Positions 46,982-59,794 of a stretch of 64,000 nucleotides of DNA are shown here, one piece after another (position 1 is the first letter of the stretch; the number at the start of each line of letters is the position of its first letter). The stretch spans positions 24,647,657 to 24,711,656 of the forward strand of contig CM055901.1 of NCBI GenBank assembly GCA_029582155.1, written 5' to 3'. The notes under the pieces were generated by a model that saw nothing but the letters and a program-made list of their open reading frames with translations, did no database searches and was not told the DNA's origin. Source of the stretch: Panopea generosa. Lineage: Eukaryota > Mollusca > Bivalvia > Adapedonta > Hiatellidae. The translations under genes and the position numbers were made by a program.

Positions 46982-47745
46982 TAGATACTGATCTGGTTAA
47001 GCCAGTGATTTTACGTGCAGCTTCATTTCGTAATTTATCGAGTGAATTCGATGTTTGATCAGTGCAATTGTTCTAGACTAGAGAGGAATATTCAAGAATT
47101 GGTCGAACATACGAAATGTAAATTTGATTGAGGGATTTTCGACCGAGTGAGAATTTAAGGCGATGCATTATACCTATCGTTTTTGAAGCAGATTTTAAAA
47201 TATTTATCAACATGATCGGTCCATTTTCCGTCTTTAATTAAAGTAACACCTAGATGTTTATGAGATTCTACAAATTGAATTTTTACGTTATGAAATGTTA
47301 TTTAAGGTAAGTGATTGTTATCTCTTAAACAAAAAAATCATAGCTTTGGTTTTGTTAGGGTTGAAATTTACTAGCCATTGTTTAGCCCACTGGGATATTA
47401 TTAAAAGGTCACGAATAATTAAACCTTCAATATCACTTACTGATGAGGCTGAATAATATAATGAACTGTCGTCAGCAAACAAACGTGTCAAACTGAGTAA
47501 ATTGTTAGCTATATCATTAACATAAATTAAGAATAATAAAGGTCCAAGAACGGATCCTTGATGCACTCCTGCATTAAGAGATTTTAAATTGGAATATGTA
47601 CCCTGAAAAAACTACCCGTTGGGATCGATTTGTTAAGTAATCAGAAACCCATTCTAAACTTTGACCATTAATACCGTTTTCCTGTAGTTTAACTGAAGAG
47701 AATGGACTATTGGCATAAAACCAATTTAATTTTTCAGAGCAGTAC
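46262..47745 (-). mobile_element. Third non-LTR retrotransposon fragment, 5'-truncated
   Basis: Minus strand from about 47745 to 46262: late reverse transcriptase palm, thumb and a C-terminal Cys-His knuckle. It begins inside the palm (NGINGQSLEWVSDYL) and ends abruptly next to duplication copy D without an A-tail. Its motifs differ from both other LINEs. Frameshifts lie between about 47318 and 46981. Confidence 0.8.
47318..47566 (-). pseudogene. Reverse transcriptase palm of the third LINE
   Basis: HQGSVLGPLLFLIYVNDI followed by LFADDSSLYY: both the motif preceding the catalytic box and the FADD box are intact, so this fragment is less decayed than the LINE at 4.6-8.7 kb. It is still truncated upstream and frameshifted downstream. 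Confidence 0.8.
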
Positions 47746-48400
47746 TGATAATAAAGTTATAGTGTAAAACTCATAATAATAATAATAACAATAACGATAA
47801 TAATAGTAAACATATAATTGTACAAAGTTTAAATGGTGAATGAATCAATTTACGGAAATTATTTATAGTTGTTTTGTATACAACTTGAATTCATTTTTAA
47901 ACAATATGGGGAAACAAAAATATTTCGTGACCACAAATAATGACGCCAAATCAAATATCTGATGAAAACGGAGGAATTTTGGTAAGAAATCGCTCATAAC
48001 TTTTTTACAGTATTAATGAAACAAGTTGCAAACAATAAAGCGCAACATGATGCCAATATTTTTTTTTCCAATGGTGTTGTTAATATACGACGAGAAAGCT
48101 ATACATTTTGAGAACACTTCGGTAATATTACCGAGACAGTACCCATGCCGACCACACTTCCGACACTTGAAGATCTAAAAACGTTAAAGTTTATCATTGC
48201 TGTATTTTAACATGAACTGAACCTTCGTTCAATAATTTAGACCCAAATACGCCTTTATTTTTTTGTTACAAAACATCGCAACAGAATCATCATCAAAATG
48301 TCAATTGTTGGTTCTGTGAAGGGGTATAACACATTCCTCAAAGCAATTTTATTCTTAACATCTAAACACAGAAGGTTCACGAATGACCCTTCAAACGTTC
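47746..48400. other. Unique sequence between LINE and minisatellite cluster
   Basis: AT-rich with a short AAT-like run near 47776-47810. No gene recognised. Confidence 0.45.
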
Positions 48401-48495
48401 TCATAGTTTGAACCTACCCGCGACTACAGCGAAGTAGTGTAAATGATCTCGAGACCGCTGTCTTTACCACTTTGACATGGAGTAAAATACCAACA
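48400..48495 (-). mobile_element. tRNA-derived head, single copy
   Basis: Minus strand: CAAAGTGGTAAAGACAGCGG (A-box region), an extended middle as in Ser-type tRNAs, then GGGTAGGTTCAAAC as B box. Probably an old SINE remnant; not found elsewhere in the window. Confidence 0.5.
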
Positions 48496-48584
48496 TGGTA
48501 ACTATGATATTCGAACCAACAGGAAAGGTTAGTTAATGCGAATATAGATCTACATCACATTGTGTTTAGGTTCAGAAGTGTATA

Positions 48585-50560
48585 ACAGCCGTTACTCTGT
48601 CCAGCAACGATCACAAAGTGACTGTGTCAAGCAACGATCACAAAGTGCGTTCCAGCGGTGATTCTGTCCAGCAACGATCACAAAGTGCATGCCAGCTGTA
48701 ATTCTGTCCAGCAACGATCACAAAGTGCAGGCCAGCGGTGAAGCAACGATCACAAAGTGCATGCCAGTGGTGATTCTGTCCAGCAACGATCACAAAGTGC
48801 ATGCCAGCTGTAATTCTGTCCAGCAACGATCACAAAGTGCAGGCCAGCGGTGAAGCAACGATCACAAAGTGCATGCCAGTGGTGATTCTGTCCAGCAACG
48901 ATCACAAAGTGCATGCCAGCGGTGATTCTGTCCAGCAATGATCACAAAGTGCATGCCAGCGGTGATTATGTTCAGCAACGATCTCAAAGTGCATGTCAGC
49001 GGTGATTCTCTCCAGCAACGATCACAAAGTGACTGTGTCAAGCAACGACCATAAAGTGACTGTGTCAGTAACATTCACAAAATGCATGCCAGCGGTGATT
49101 CTGTCCAGCAACGATCACAAAGTGCATGCCAGCTGTAATTCTGTCCAGCAACGATCACAAAGTGCAGGCCAGCGGTGAAGCAACGATCACAAAGTGCATG
49201 CCAGTGGTGATTCTGTCCAGCAACGATCACAAAGTGCATGCCAGCGGTGATTCTGTCCAGCAACGATCACAAAGTGCGTGCAAGCGGTGATTCTGTCCAG
49301 CAACGATTACAAAGTGCATGTCAGCGGTGATTCTGTCCAGCAGTTATTCTGTCCAGCAACGATCACAAAGTGCATGCCAGCGGTGATATTGTCCAGCAAC
49401 AATCACACAAAGTGCATGCCACATTGTGTTTAGATTCAGAAGTGTATACCAGCCGTGACTCTGTCCAGCAACGATCACAAAGTGACTGTGTCATGCAACG
49501 ATCACAAAGTACGTTCCAGCGGTGATTCTGTCCAGCAACGATCCCAAAGTGCATGCCAGCGGTGAAGCAACGATCACAAAGTGCATGCCAGTGGTGATTC
49601 TGTCCAGCAACGATCACAAAGGGCATGCCAGCGGTGATTCTGTCCAGCAACGATCATAAAATGCATGCCAGCAGTGATTATGTCCAGCAACGATCACAAA
49701 GTGCATGCCAGCGGCGATTCTGTCCAGCGACGACAACAAACTGCATGCCACCGGCGATTCTGTCAAGCGTCCATCACAGTGTGCATGCCAGCCGTGATTC
49801 TGTCCAGCGACGATCACAAAGTGCATGCCAGCCGTGACTGTCCAACGACGGTCACAAAGTGCATGCCAGCGGTGATTCTGTCCAGCAACAATCACAAAGT
49901 GTATGCCAGCGGTGATTCAGTCCAGCGACGATTACAAAGTACATTTCCAGCGGTGATTCTGTCCAGCAACGATTACAAGGTGACTGTTAAACAACAATCA
50001 CAAAGTGCATGCCAGCGGTGATTCTGTCCAGCAACGATCACAAAATGCGTGCCACCGGTGATTCTGTCTAGCGACGATCACAAAGTGCGTTCTAGCGGTG
50101 ATTCTGTCCAGCAACGATCACAAAGTTCATGCCAGCGGTGATTCTGTCCAGCAACGATCACAAAGTTCATGCCAGCGGTGATTCTGTCCAGCAACGATCA
50201 CAAAGCTCATGCCAGCGGTGATTCTGTCCAGCAACGATCACAAAGTGCATGCCACCGGCGATTCTGTCCAGCGACGATTACAAAGTGCATGCCACCGGCG
50301 ATTCTGTTGTGCGACGATCACAAAGTGCATGGCAGCCGTGATTCTGTCCAGCGACGATCACAAAGTGCATGCCAGCCGTGACTGTCCAACGATGATCACA
50401 AAGTGCATACCAGCCGTGACTGTCCAACGATGATCACAAAGTGCATGCCAGCCGTGACTCTGTCCAGCAACGATCACAAAGTGCATACCAGCGGTGACTG
50501 TCCAGCGACGATCACAAAGTGCATGCCAGCTGTGATTCTGTCCAGCAACGATCACATGAC
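48585..50560. repeat. 40-bp minisatellite with higher-order structure (about 49 copies)
   Basis: The unit is GTGATTCTGTCCAGCAACGA followed by TCACAAAGTGCATGCCAGCG. A shortened unit lacking the CTGTCC block recurs. A 112-bp group of units is repeated at 48638, 48750 and again at about 49075, and the array start (GTGTTTAGGTTCAGAAGTGT) recurs at about 49426, showing block duplications. Many overlapping frames occur on both strands, none credible as a gene. Confidence 0.95.
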
Positions 50561-50755
50561 GTGGGAGATGGTTGAGGATACTCATCTAAAATATCGGTTG
50601 AATAGTTCGATTCTCTTTCGTTACCGTAGATGAAATCTTCCGCTGGTTTTTGGGTGTGCTATAAGCCGAAAAAAATAATCAACATAAAATGCAGGAGGAG
50701 CGCTGTGTGGTGTAATTTATCGGTTTACCAAAGATAATGAAGAAAGGTGTGTTTT

Positions 50756-52040
50756 TACATTCAGAGAAATGTGTCGTGAACATTCAGAGAAATGAATATT
50801 CAAAGAAATAGGTGTCGTGAACATTCAGAGAAATGAATATTTAGAGAAATAAGTGTCGTGACCATTCAGAGAAATGAATATTCAGAGAAATAAGAGTCGT
50901 GAACATTCAGAGAAATGAATATTTAGAGAAATAAGTGTCGTGAATATTCAGAGAAATTTGTATCATGAATAATCTGAGAAATAAGTGTAATGATTATTCA
51001 GAGAAATGAACATTCAGAGAAATATGTATCATGAATAATCAGAGAAATAAGTGTAATATCCATTCAGAGAAATATGTATCATGAATAATCAGAGAAATTA
51101 GTGTAATGAACATTCAGAGAAATGAACATTCAGAGAAATGAACATTCAGAGAAATATGTATCATGAATATTCAGAGAGATAAGTGTAATGATCATTCAGA
51201 GAAATGAACTTTCAGAGAAATATGTATCATGAATAATCAGAGAGATAAGTGTAATGATCATTCAGAGAAATGAACTTTCAGAGATATAATTGTCATGAAC
51301 ATTCAAAGAAATCTTTATCATGAATATTCAGAAAAACAAGTGTCATGAACATTCAGAGAAATATCTATCATGAATATTCAGAGAAATAAGTGTAATGAAC
51401 ATTCAGAGAAATGAACATTCAGAGAAATATGTATCATGAATAATCAGAGAGATAAGTGTAATGAACATTCAGAGAAATGAACTTTCAGAGAAATAATTGT
51501 CATGAACATTCAAAGAAATCTTTATCATGAAAATTCAGAAAAATAAGTGTCATGAACATTCAGAAAAATATGTATCATGAATAATCAGAGAAATAAGTGT
51601 AATGAACATTCAGAGAAATGAACATTCAGAGAAATATGTATCATGAATAATCAGAGAAATTAGTGTAATGAACATTCAGAGAAATATGTATCATGAATAT
51701 TCAGAGAGATAAGTGTAATGATCATTCAGAGAAATGAACTTTCAGAGAAATAATTGTCATGAACATTCAAAGAAATCTTTATCATGAATATTCAGAAAAA
51801 TAAGTGTCATGAACATTCAGAGAAATATCTATCATGAATATTCAGAGAAGTAAGTGCCATGAATATTTAAAGCAATTAGTGTCCTGAACTTCAGAGAAAT
51901 AAATGCCACAAACATTCAGGGAAAGAAGTGTCATAAACATTCAGAGCAATCAAAAACCATGATTATTCAGAACAATCTTGAAAATCTATAAATATTCAGA
52001 GCAATTAAGAACCATGAATATTCATAGCAATGAAGAGAGA
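50756..52040. repeat. About 25-bp minisatellite in dimers (about 50 copies)
   Basis: Units combine ATTCAGAGAAAT with short variable joins such as GTGTCATGA, GTATCATGA or GTGTAATG, giving dimers of about 50 bases. The right end decays into variants such as ATTCAGAGCAAT. Confidence 0.93.
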
Positions 52041-54355
52041 CAAATCAATGAGAGAAATACAGGGAACTGATTTGACTTAACACAGTTAAATGGTAATAAA
52101 AAAAACCAAAGACAACTTAAATGTGGTCTAAATATTTTATTGACATTTCTATGAAATGAACAACAATAACTCGTCAGGCATTAACAAAGTCGTTCTATGT
52201 TTGGTAACAGGACTTGTGTTCATTTTTTAGAATAATTAATCTCTACATAGAAAAATATGATCTTTAAATCGTATAACCTCACTAACTTGAAAATAGAAAA
52301 CAAAATTAGTTTGTCCACTTGGAAATTAGAATATGAAATTAAGCAAGGGGAATAACCCATGTTTACATGGTTATGTACTTGTTTCCTCCCTTGATTAAAA
52401 ACATATTTCTTCTACCAAAACACAATTATTTTACTTCTTGGAAAAAGTGTTACCTTTTAAAACCTATATAATTATGTTTACTTTTCCTAAAAAGAGGTAT
52501 GTAAATTAAGGCCTGATTATAGTTTTATTTGTTTCCTTATTTGCCTTGCTACTGTGTTATCAAACAAAGAGACCTCATTGAGAAAATATTGACAAACAAT
52601 TCTATTGCACTGACCTCATTCAGAAAAAAATATTGACAAACAATTCTATTGCATTGACCTCATTGAGTAAAATAGTGTTCTCTTGTCAGCTACATTCACA
52701 ACCAAATCAGAAGAATTTACATGTACATTTAAATCACAGTGGCTAATGTCAAGTACGTGTATACAAGAAAACAATATAGCAGAAAATGAACACGTCTTGT
52801 TACAATACATTTGAATATGTATTTTGTTTAACTTTACAGTATAAGCTTAATTTATGAAATATTAGTACATGTTCTGTATAGTTTCATTCAATCACAAAAT
52901 AAAGATAAATATATTTTTTAAATTTCTTATTTTTATTTTCTTACTGAACTGTTTTACATTTACAACAGCAATTTGTTAGAAATATCACAAGTGTCATTGA
53001 GTTGTGACTTTGTGTTTGGCTGTTCATAAGTACAAAACAATGTAATAGCGTTAGTATTCGTGGCCCAATGTAGGCCCACGTCTCACCATTCAATACTGAG
53101 ACACAGTTTATGAAATAATTCTTACAACTTGTTTAAGTAATATTCCAAGTATTCCAGATTAGGCCCAGAATTAAACATATGTGGATAAAATTCCATACTT
53201 AAAGACACAACATAAAATTTGGCTTGGAGGGATGGGACCCCCAATCCACCCCTTCAACTCTAGTCCAATACTCCAACAAGACCAATTACATACTGAAAAC
53301 ACTGTATGTGTATTAATGAACTACAGTCACTACCCATGTCTTATGTAATACTTAGAGTTGTAAAACATTTTACTAAATATTTTCTGGAGTGAAGCCAAAA
53401 ATAGTTGCATTGTCAATCAAATATCTGACCAACAATTACATCAACAGGTAAGAAAAGCTTTTTGTCACCACTATATGCTGTTTTGGGGTATAAGCAGGTA
53501 AAACTTTTTTATGCAAAGTTTTAGGTAAACTGATGTACAAGTTTTAATTATTGTTACCAAGTTAATGCCATAGGTAAACAGCGGAAGCTCCAGCAATATT
53601 CACACTGTAAAGTTTATATATTTGCACTTAAAACAATAAAGTTTGGTCCTTCATTAAATACGAAGTTGTCCGAGATTCTGAACGCTGAACAGATCTAGCA
53701 ATGTTAGAAATTCTACTTTTATTTATAGGTACAGCTATGCATTAAACAATTGAGATAAATATTGCAATGTCTAAGTGAATATTTTGGTCATTTTAAGTTG
53801 ACTAGTCATTTTGAAATTTACTTCTGTGAATATAACAAAATAACATAAAAAATATTGCACACTATTTAAAATATGAACAGTGCTCATTTAATTTGATATT
53901 GATGTACATTGAAGCATATCAAACAGTGTTCAAGTGCTTGTTGATGAAAGTGAAAGACCACCCACCACCCACCCCCCGCACCCACACATGTGTATCATAT
54001 AGACACAAACGATGACAATCATGATTTCTCATTGACAGAAATAGTAGCTGATATCTTTATCTATTTTTATCATGAAAGGAAAAAGTTGTTCTTATTTTTA
54101 CACAAGATATGAGTATGCATTCTATAAATAGAAATAATTCTTAATAGTTGTACTCAAAATATAAATGCAATTCACCACAATCATTGATTCTTATTTTTAT
54201 GCAAGGTATCAGTGCATTTCATAAAAATATTTCATTGCATTTTAGTACTAGAAATAACTCTCAATAATTTTACTGAAAATATCTGTGTGTTTCATAAACA
54301 GATATATTCTTAACAACAATCTCTACTCACTTTCGTAACAACCCGAGAATGTAAA
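52041..54355. other. Unique AT-rich sequence between minisatellites
   Basis: No frame with coding features. A 51-base near-tandem duplication (ATTGACAAACAATTCTATTG) lies at about 52586-52670. Nothing else recognised. Confidence 0.45.
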
Positions 54356-54359
54356 ATAT

Positions 54360-55197
54360 ACCAGCGGACAGAGTTAAGTGATTCAGTGGACAGAATTAAG
54401 TGATTCAGTGGACAGAGTTAAGTGATTCAGTGGACAGAGTTAAGTGATTCAGCGGACAGAGTTAAGTGATTCAGCAGACAGAGTTAAGTGATTCAGCGGA
54501 CAGAGTTAAGTGAATCAGCGGACAGAGTTAAATGATTCAGCGGACAGAGTTAAGTGATTCAGCGGACAGAGTTTAGTAATTCAGCGGACAAAGTTAAGTG
54601 ATTCAGCGGACAGAGTTAAGTGATTCAGCGGACAGAGTTAAATGATTCAGCGGACATAGTTAAATGATTCAGCGGACAGAGTTAAGTGATTCAGCGGACA
54701 GAGTTAAGTGATTCAGCGGACAGAGTTAACTGAATCAGCGGACAGAGTTAAGTGATTCAGCGGACAGAGTTAAGTTATTCAGTGGACAGAGTTAAGTGAT
54801 TCAGTGGACAGAGTTAAGTGATCCAGCGGACAGAGTTAAGTGATTCAGCGGACAGAGTTAAGTGATTCAGCGGACAGAGTTAAGTGATTCAGCGGACAGA
54901 GTTAAGTGAATCAGCGGACAGAGTTAAGTGAATCAGCGGACAGAGTTAAGTGATTCAGCGGACAGAGTTAAATGATTCAGCGGACAGAGTTAAATGATTC
55001 AGCGGACAGAGTTAAGTTATTCAGTGGACAGAGTTAAGTGATTCAGCGGACAGAGTTAAGTGATCCAGCGGACAGAGTTAAGTGATCCAGCAGACAGAGT
55101 TAAGTGATTCAGCGGACAGAGTTAAGTGAATCAGCGGACAGAGTTAAGTGATTCAGCGGACAGAGTTAAGTGAATCAGCGGACAAAGTTCAGTGATT
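54360..55197. repeat. 22-bp minisatellite (about 38 copies)
   Basis: Highly regular units CAGCGGACAGAGTTAAGTGATT with few substitutions (CAGTGG, GTGAATC, AAATGATT variants). It is the most homogeneous array in the window, suggesting recent expansion or homogenisation. Confidence 0.96.
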
Positions 55198-55359
55198 CTG
55201 AGTCACTAACAAGCCTGGCATCAATCATACAACAACACATCACTAATGAGTATGTAATACTGGAACAAGGTACTGGATTAGTTTATCTATTTTAGCTCAA
55301 TTGCAAAGAAAGCTGAATGAGCTTAATATATGTATCGCTCTCAAGTCTACTTCTTGGGT

Positions 55360-55490
55360 AGAACTAGAACTGAATGTTTATTTTTAAGTGGCCAGAGGGT
55401 AGAGGTGAGATCGAACCGTAAACCTCTAGCATTACTAGTCCACACTTTACCCAATGCACTACTGTCCCACCTGTAACACATGCATATATA
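55360..55490 (-). mobile_element. tRNA-derived SINE head
   Basis: Minus strand: GGGACAGTAGTGCATTGGGT (A-box region), then ACGGTTCGATCTC as B box. The head lies just left of AT-rich sequence; the SINE body was not delimited. Confidence 0.55.
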
Positions 55491-55499
55491 GCAAAACTG

Positions 55500-56010
55500 A
55501 AAGATCTGAAATTGTCTACAAAAATACATCGACTCTCTTTCTATACTGACATTGACCAATACCTGTATATATATATGTTTGTTCACATTCTCTGTCAATG
55601 ACAGCCCAAAGTATATTAAATCTAATACACTTTTCAAATACTGCAAGAGGAACAATTAGTATCTTTATTTGTTAATGACATGAAACCAAAATATATACAT
55701 GCATTTATTTTATAAACAGTATCTGAAATTATACATTCGATCAAAGTTATTCATATGCCATCTACATGAACAAATAATTTAAAGTTGAAAGAATAGCACC
55801 TCCCAAACTGAAAATGATATATATACCACATTCATAATTAAAAAATAATAAGTCATAAAAAACAAACTGGTTTAAAAGCACAAATTACAGAACACAAATA
55901 ATTATAACTAAAAAATAAAATGTCAGATTATAAAAGTAAGTTACCGGTATTCCATATATATACGTATATAACAGTCTTAATAATGACATACTCATGTTAC
56001 AACTGACATA
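55500..56010. other. Unique AT-rich sequence
   Basis: No gene or repeat recognised. Confidence 0.4.
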
Positions 56011-56014
56011 AATG

Positions 56015-56155
56015 TATATTCTGTAAATACATTTGCTAAGTGAACATCAAATAACAAGGTAAATACACTTGCCAAGTAAACATCAAGTAACAAGATAAAT
56101 ACACTTGCCAAGTAAACACCAAGTAACAGGGTAAATACACTTGAACACAACATTG
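56015..56155. repeat. About 36-bp minisatellite (4 copies)
   Basis: Units around GTAAATACACTTGCCAAGTA and AACATCAAGTAACAAG. The 36-base period keeps one minus-strand frame open with a 12-residue repeat (LLLGVYLASVF), which is a repeat artefact. Confidence 0.85.
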
Positions 56156-56334
56156 AGATAGACAAAGGACAATATGAACCTTGTATTTTTATTGACAAGT
56201 AACATCACAAAGCTAAATAAATACACTTGAACACAACCATCATCATATAATACTTACAAAATACTAAAAACCAAAAAAATAGGAAGTTCAAATAACGTTA
56301 CCTTGTTATTATAACTGCCAACCTAACGAACAAT

Positions 56335-58050
56335 AATAATTCTGAATGTTACATTACTGTTATAAATGTTTATTGTTAAGTTACTTTTATAACTGAAATT
56401 GTTACATCACTATTGTAACAATGAATGTTACATTACTGTTACAAATGTGAATTGTTAAGTAAGTTACTTTTATAACTGAAATTGTTACATCACTATTGTA
56501 ACTGTGAATGTAACATTACTATTACAAATGTGAATTGTTAAGTTACTTTTATAACTGAAATTGTTACATCACTATTGTTACTGTGAATGTTACATTACTG
56601 TTACAAATGTGAATTGTTAAGTAACTTTTATAACTGAAATTGTTACATCACTATTGTAACTGTGAATGTAACATTACTATTACAAATGTGAATTGTTAAG
56701 TTACTTTTTTAACTGAAATTGTTACATCACTTTTGTAATTGTGAATGTATCATTACCATAACAAATGTGAATTGTTAAGTAAACTTTTATAACGAAAATT
56801 GTTACATCACTATTGTAACTGTGAATGTTACATTACTATTACAAATTTGAATTGTTAAGTTACTTTTATAACGAAAATTGTTACATCACTATTGTGAATG
56901 TAAATGTAACATTACTATTACAAATGTGAATTGTTAAGTTTCTTTTATAACTGAAATTGTAACATCACTATTGTAATTGTGAATGTATCATTACCATAAC
57001 AAATGTGGATTATTAAGTTACTTTTATAACGAAAATTGTTACATCACTATTGTAACTGTGAATGTAACATTACTATAACAAATGTGAATTGTTAAGTAAC
57101 TTTTATAACTGAAATTGTTACATCACTATTGTAACTGTGAATGTTACATTACTTTTACAAATGTGAATTGTTAAGTTACTTTTATAACGAAAATTGTTAC
57201 ATCACTATTATTACTGTGAATGTAACATTACTATTACAAATGTGAATTGTTAAGTTACTTTTATAACTGAAATTGTTACATCACTATTGTAACTGTGAAT
57301 GTTACATTACTTTTACAAATTTTAATTGTTAAGTTACTTTTATAAAGAAATTGTTACATCACTATTGTAACTGTGAATGTAACATTACTATCACAAATGT
57401 GAATTGTTAAGTTACTTTTATAACGAAAATTGTTACATCACTAGTGTAACTGTGAATGTAACATTACTATTACAAATGTGAATTGTTAAGTTACTTTTTT
57501 AACTGAAATTGTTACATCACTATTGTAACTGTGAATGTATCATTACCATAACAAATGTGAATTGTTAAGTTACTTTTATAATGAAAATTGTTACATCACT
57601 ATTGTAATTGTGAGTGTATCATTACCATAACAAATGTGGATTATTAAGTTACTTTTATAACGAAAATTGTTACATCACTATTGTAACTGTGAATGTAACA
57701 TTACTATAACAAATGTGAATTGTTAAGTAACTTTTATAACTGAAATTGTTACATCACTATTGTAACTGTGAATGTTACATTACTTTTACAAATGTGAATT
57801 GTTAAGTTACTTTTATAACGAAAATTGTTACATCACTATTATTACTGTGAATGTAACATTACTATTACAAATGTGAATTGTTAAGTTACTTTTATAACTG
57901 AAATTGTTACATTACTATTGTAACTGTGAATGTTACATTACTTTTACAAATGTGAATTGTTAAGTTACTTTTTTAACTGAAATTGATACATTACCTTTGT
58001 AACTGTGAATGTAGCATTACCATAACAACTGTGAATGTTATCATATCAAA
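56335..58050. repeat. 79-bp minisatellite (about 21 copies)
   Basis: Units of about 79 bases run TTGTTAAGTTACTTTTATAA, CTGAAATTGTTACATCACTA, TTGTAACTGTGAATGTAACA and TTACTATTACAAATGTGAA. Each unit is dense in short GTTAC/GTAAC inverted motifs. Variants recur in order over several units (about 57000-57240 against 57640-57880), indicating block duplication. Confidence 0.95.
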
Positions 58051-58214
58051 GTGAATGTTGATTTCTCATTGCTTACAAGAAAGAGTATAAACCACAACAC
58101 ATCTGAATATAAGAATCTGAATATAAGAATCTGGAAATTACACAATGTAAATAATTACACAACTCAAACAGAAATTAACATTGCATTAACTCAACACTGG
58201 TTACAATAAAATAA

Positions 58215-58375
58215 AAAAATAAAATAAAATAACCAATCAAAACATAATTTCACAAAGCAAACATACTAACCCAATGCAAACATAATTTCACAATGCAAAC
58301 ATAATAACACTATAAAAATGCAATTATAATAACCCAATGCAAACATATTTTCACAATGCAAACTTAATAATACAA
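58215..58375. repeat. Irregular CAATGCAAACATAAT repeat
   Basis: Short repeats of CACAATGCAAACATAATAA-like sequence in about six imperfect copies, preceded by an AAAATA run. Confidence 0.7.
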
Positions 58376-59120
58376 TAAAGGTAAAAGCACATATGTATAC
58401 CAGTAAATGTTTCAGAAAAATAAATAAAGATTGTTTTTAAAAAAAAAAAGAATATGTTTAAAATGATAATAAAAATTACATTACCAGGATTAGATGATGG
58501 CATTAAAACTCAGTGTATAACTATTAATACAAATTTTAATGAAAAAAATACAACAAACAATTTCTATTTATTTAAAAATTGTCAAAGTGTCAAAAACATA
58601 ATTGTCACTAGATACAGCTTAAGTTCAGTGAAATGAAAGAAAGACTTGAAAATGTCCATGAATAGCTGGCAGCTTCCATTAAAAGTGTCAATAAAAACAT
58701 TTCAATCAATATTTTTTGTATCATTCTCATTTTTTTTTTCACTTATACTATATTCTGATTCTTTAATTATTTTAACTTCCATTCATTTCAAGAATACAAA
58801 TCAAAGTTGTTGTTATTTTGCAGAATTAAATTCTCCACATAACGAGAGCATTCCCAGCAAATTGATGTAATACTTCTGGCTTATACAAAATGTGTAAATT
58901 GCCACTAAAAATAACAAAATTACTTGAATGGCAATATTATTAATTCAAGAAAAGTTTGCACCATAGTACAGTCAAAGTAACATACATGTTACATTTTGTG
59001 TACAAATAAAAATACATTTGTCTGTGAATTTTGAAATGTTAATTTGCCAAATAACTAATCCTTCAGATAATATATTTTCAACAATAAGTCTGGAGACGTA
59101 ACTTTCCTATCTTTTTCTAT
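58376..59120. other. Unique AT-rich sequence
   Basis: Frames at 58454-58636 and 58646-58870 lack any domain or splice context. No gene supported. Confidence 0.45.
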
Positions 59121-59287
59121 ACGGAGCTTGTGGTCAAGTGGTAGAGCACCGGTTATGTGTGGAGTCCTTGAGCAAGACACTTTTTCGCATATGATTAGTA
59201 CTGGTTCTAACCAGGAAGACTTCGAGCGTGATTTGCGAAAGTTGTGAGAACTTGTTTCACAATCAAAAGTAAAATAAATAAGTTTAA
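59121..59287 (+). mobile_element. tRNA-derived SINE type 2 outside the tandem units
   Basis: Same family as the SINEs at 18315, 28568 and 37733: GGTCAAGTGGTAGAGCACCGG as A-box region, then GTCCTTGAGCAAGACACTT, TTAGTACTGGTTCTAACCAG, GAAGACTTCGAGCGTGATTT and an AAATAAATAAG tail. The anticodon-to-B-box part of the head is deleted. Confidence 0.75.
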
Positions 59288-59476
59288 CCTTTTACTTCAT
59301 ATAGACGCCTTTTGACACCTCTAATATTGAAAGCATTAATTCACCACATATCAGCAATGGGTGAATTATGTTAATATTATCTGACAGAGTGGAAAACAGT
59401 GCAGGAAGTGTTCAGATTGCTTGTCAAAGGCCTTCTTTGATTGGTGCGGGAAAACGTGTATCTATGGAGTAAAGGG
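59288..59476 (-). mobile_element. piggyBac-like MITE, copy 1 (189 bp)
   Basis: Flanked by TTAA at 59284-59287 and 59477-59480, with terminal inverted repeats CCTTTTACTTCATA and (reverse complement of the right end) CCCTTTACTCCATA. TTAA targets and C-rich termini fit piggyBac-type elements. It has no coding capacity and sits exactly at the 3' tail of the SINE. A rearranged copy in opposite orientation lies at 63261-63494. Confidence 0.75.
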
Positions 59477-59794
59477 TTAAACTAAACTATCCTTTTCTAT
59501 AAGTCCTTTACGCAACAAACTAGCTTATTAGGAAATAGTCATGAAAAGATCTCTATCAATCAATACCTGTTTAATTATGTTACATACATCTTAGAAAATA
59601 ATGTTTAAACTGACAGCTCATTTTCACCTTTTTTTCTGTTGCAAGATTTATACAATTTTGACAGGTGATATATTTAGTTAACACTGATTTATTTAAGCTT
59701 GATTGTGAAGTCAAAACAGAGTAAATATAAACCTCTCTCTCTATTCAATTTCCTGTATAGAACAAGTATCAAGTGTTTTTGTTCTAAGAAGCCA

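Noticed and set aside
48638-50633. Many 60-118 codon frames with repeated HALCDRCW or HASGDSVQ motifs
   Set aside because: These are the six-frame readings of the 40-bp minisatellite. The period is not a multiple of three and no flanking gene structure exists.
48585-58050. CRISPR array
   Set aside because: The repeats are contiguous minisatellite units without unique spacers, in a eukaryotic genome.
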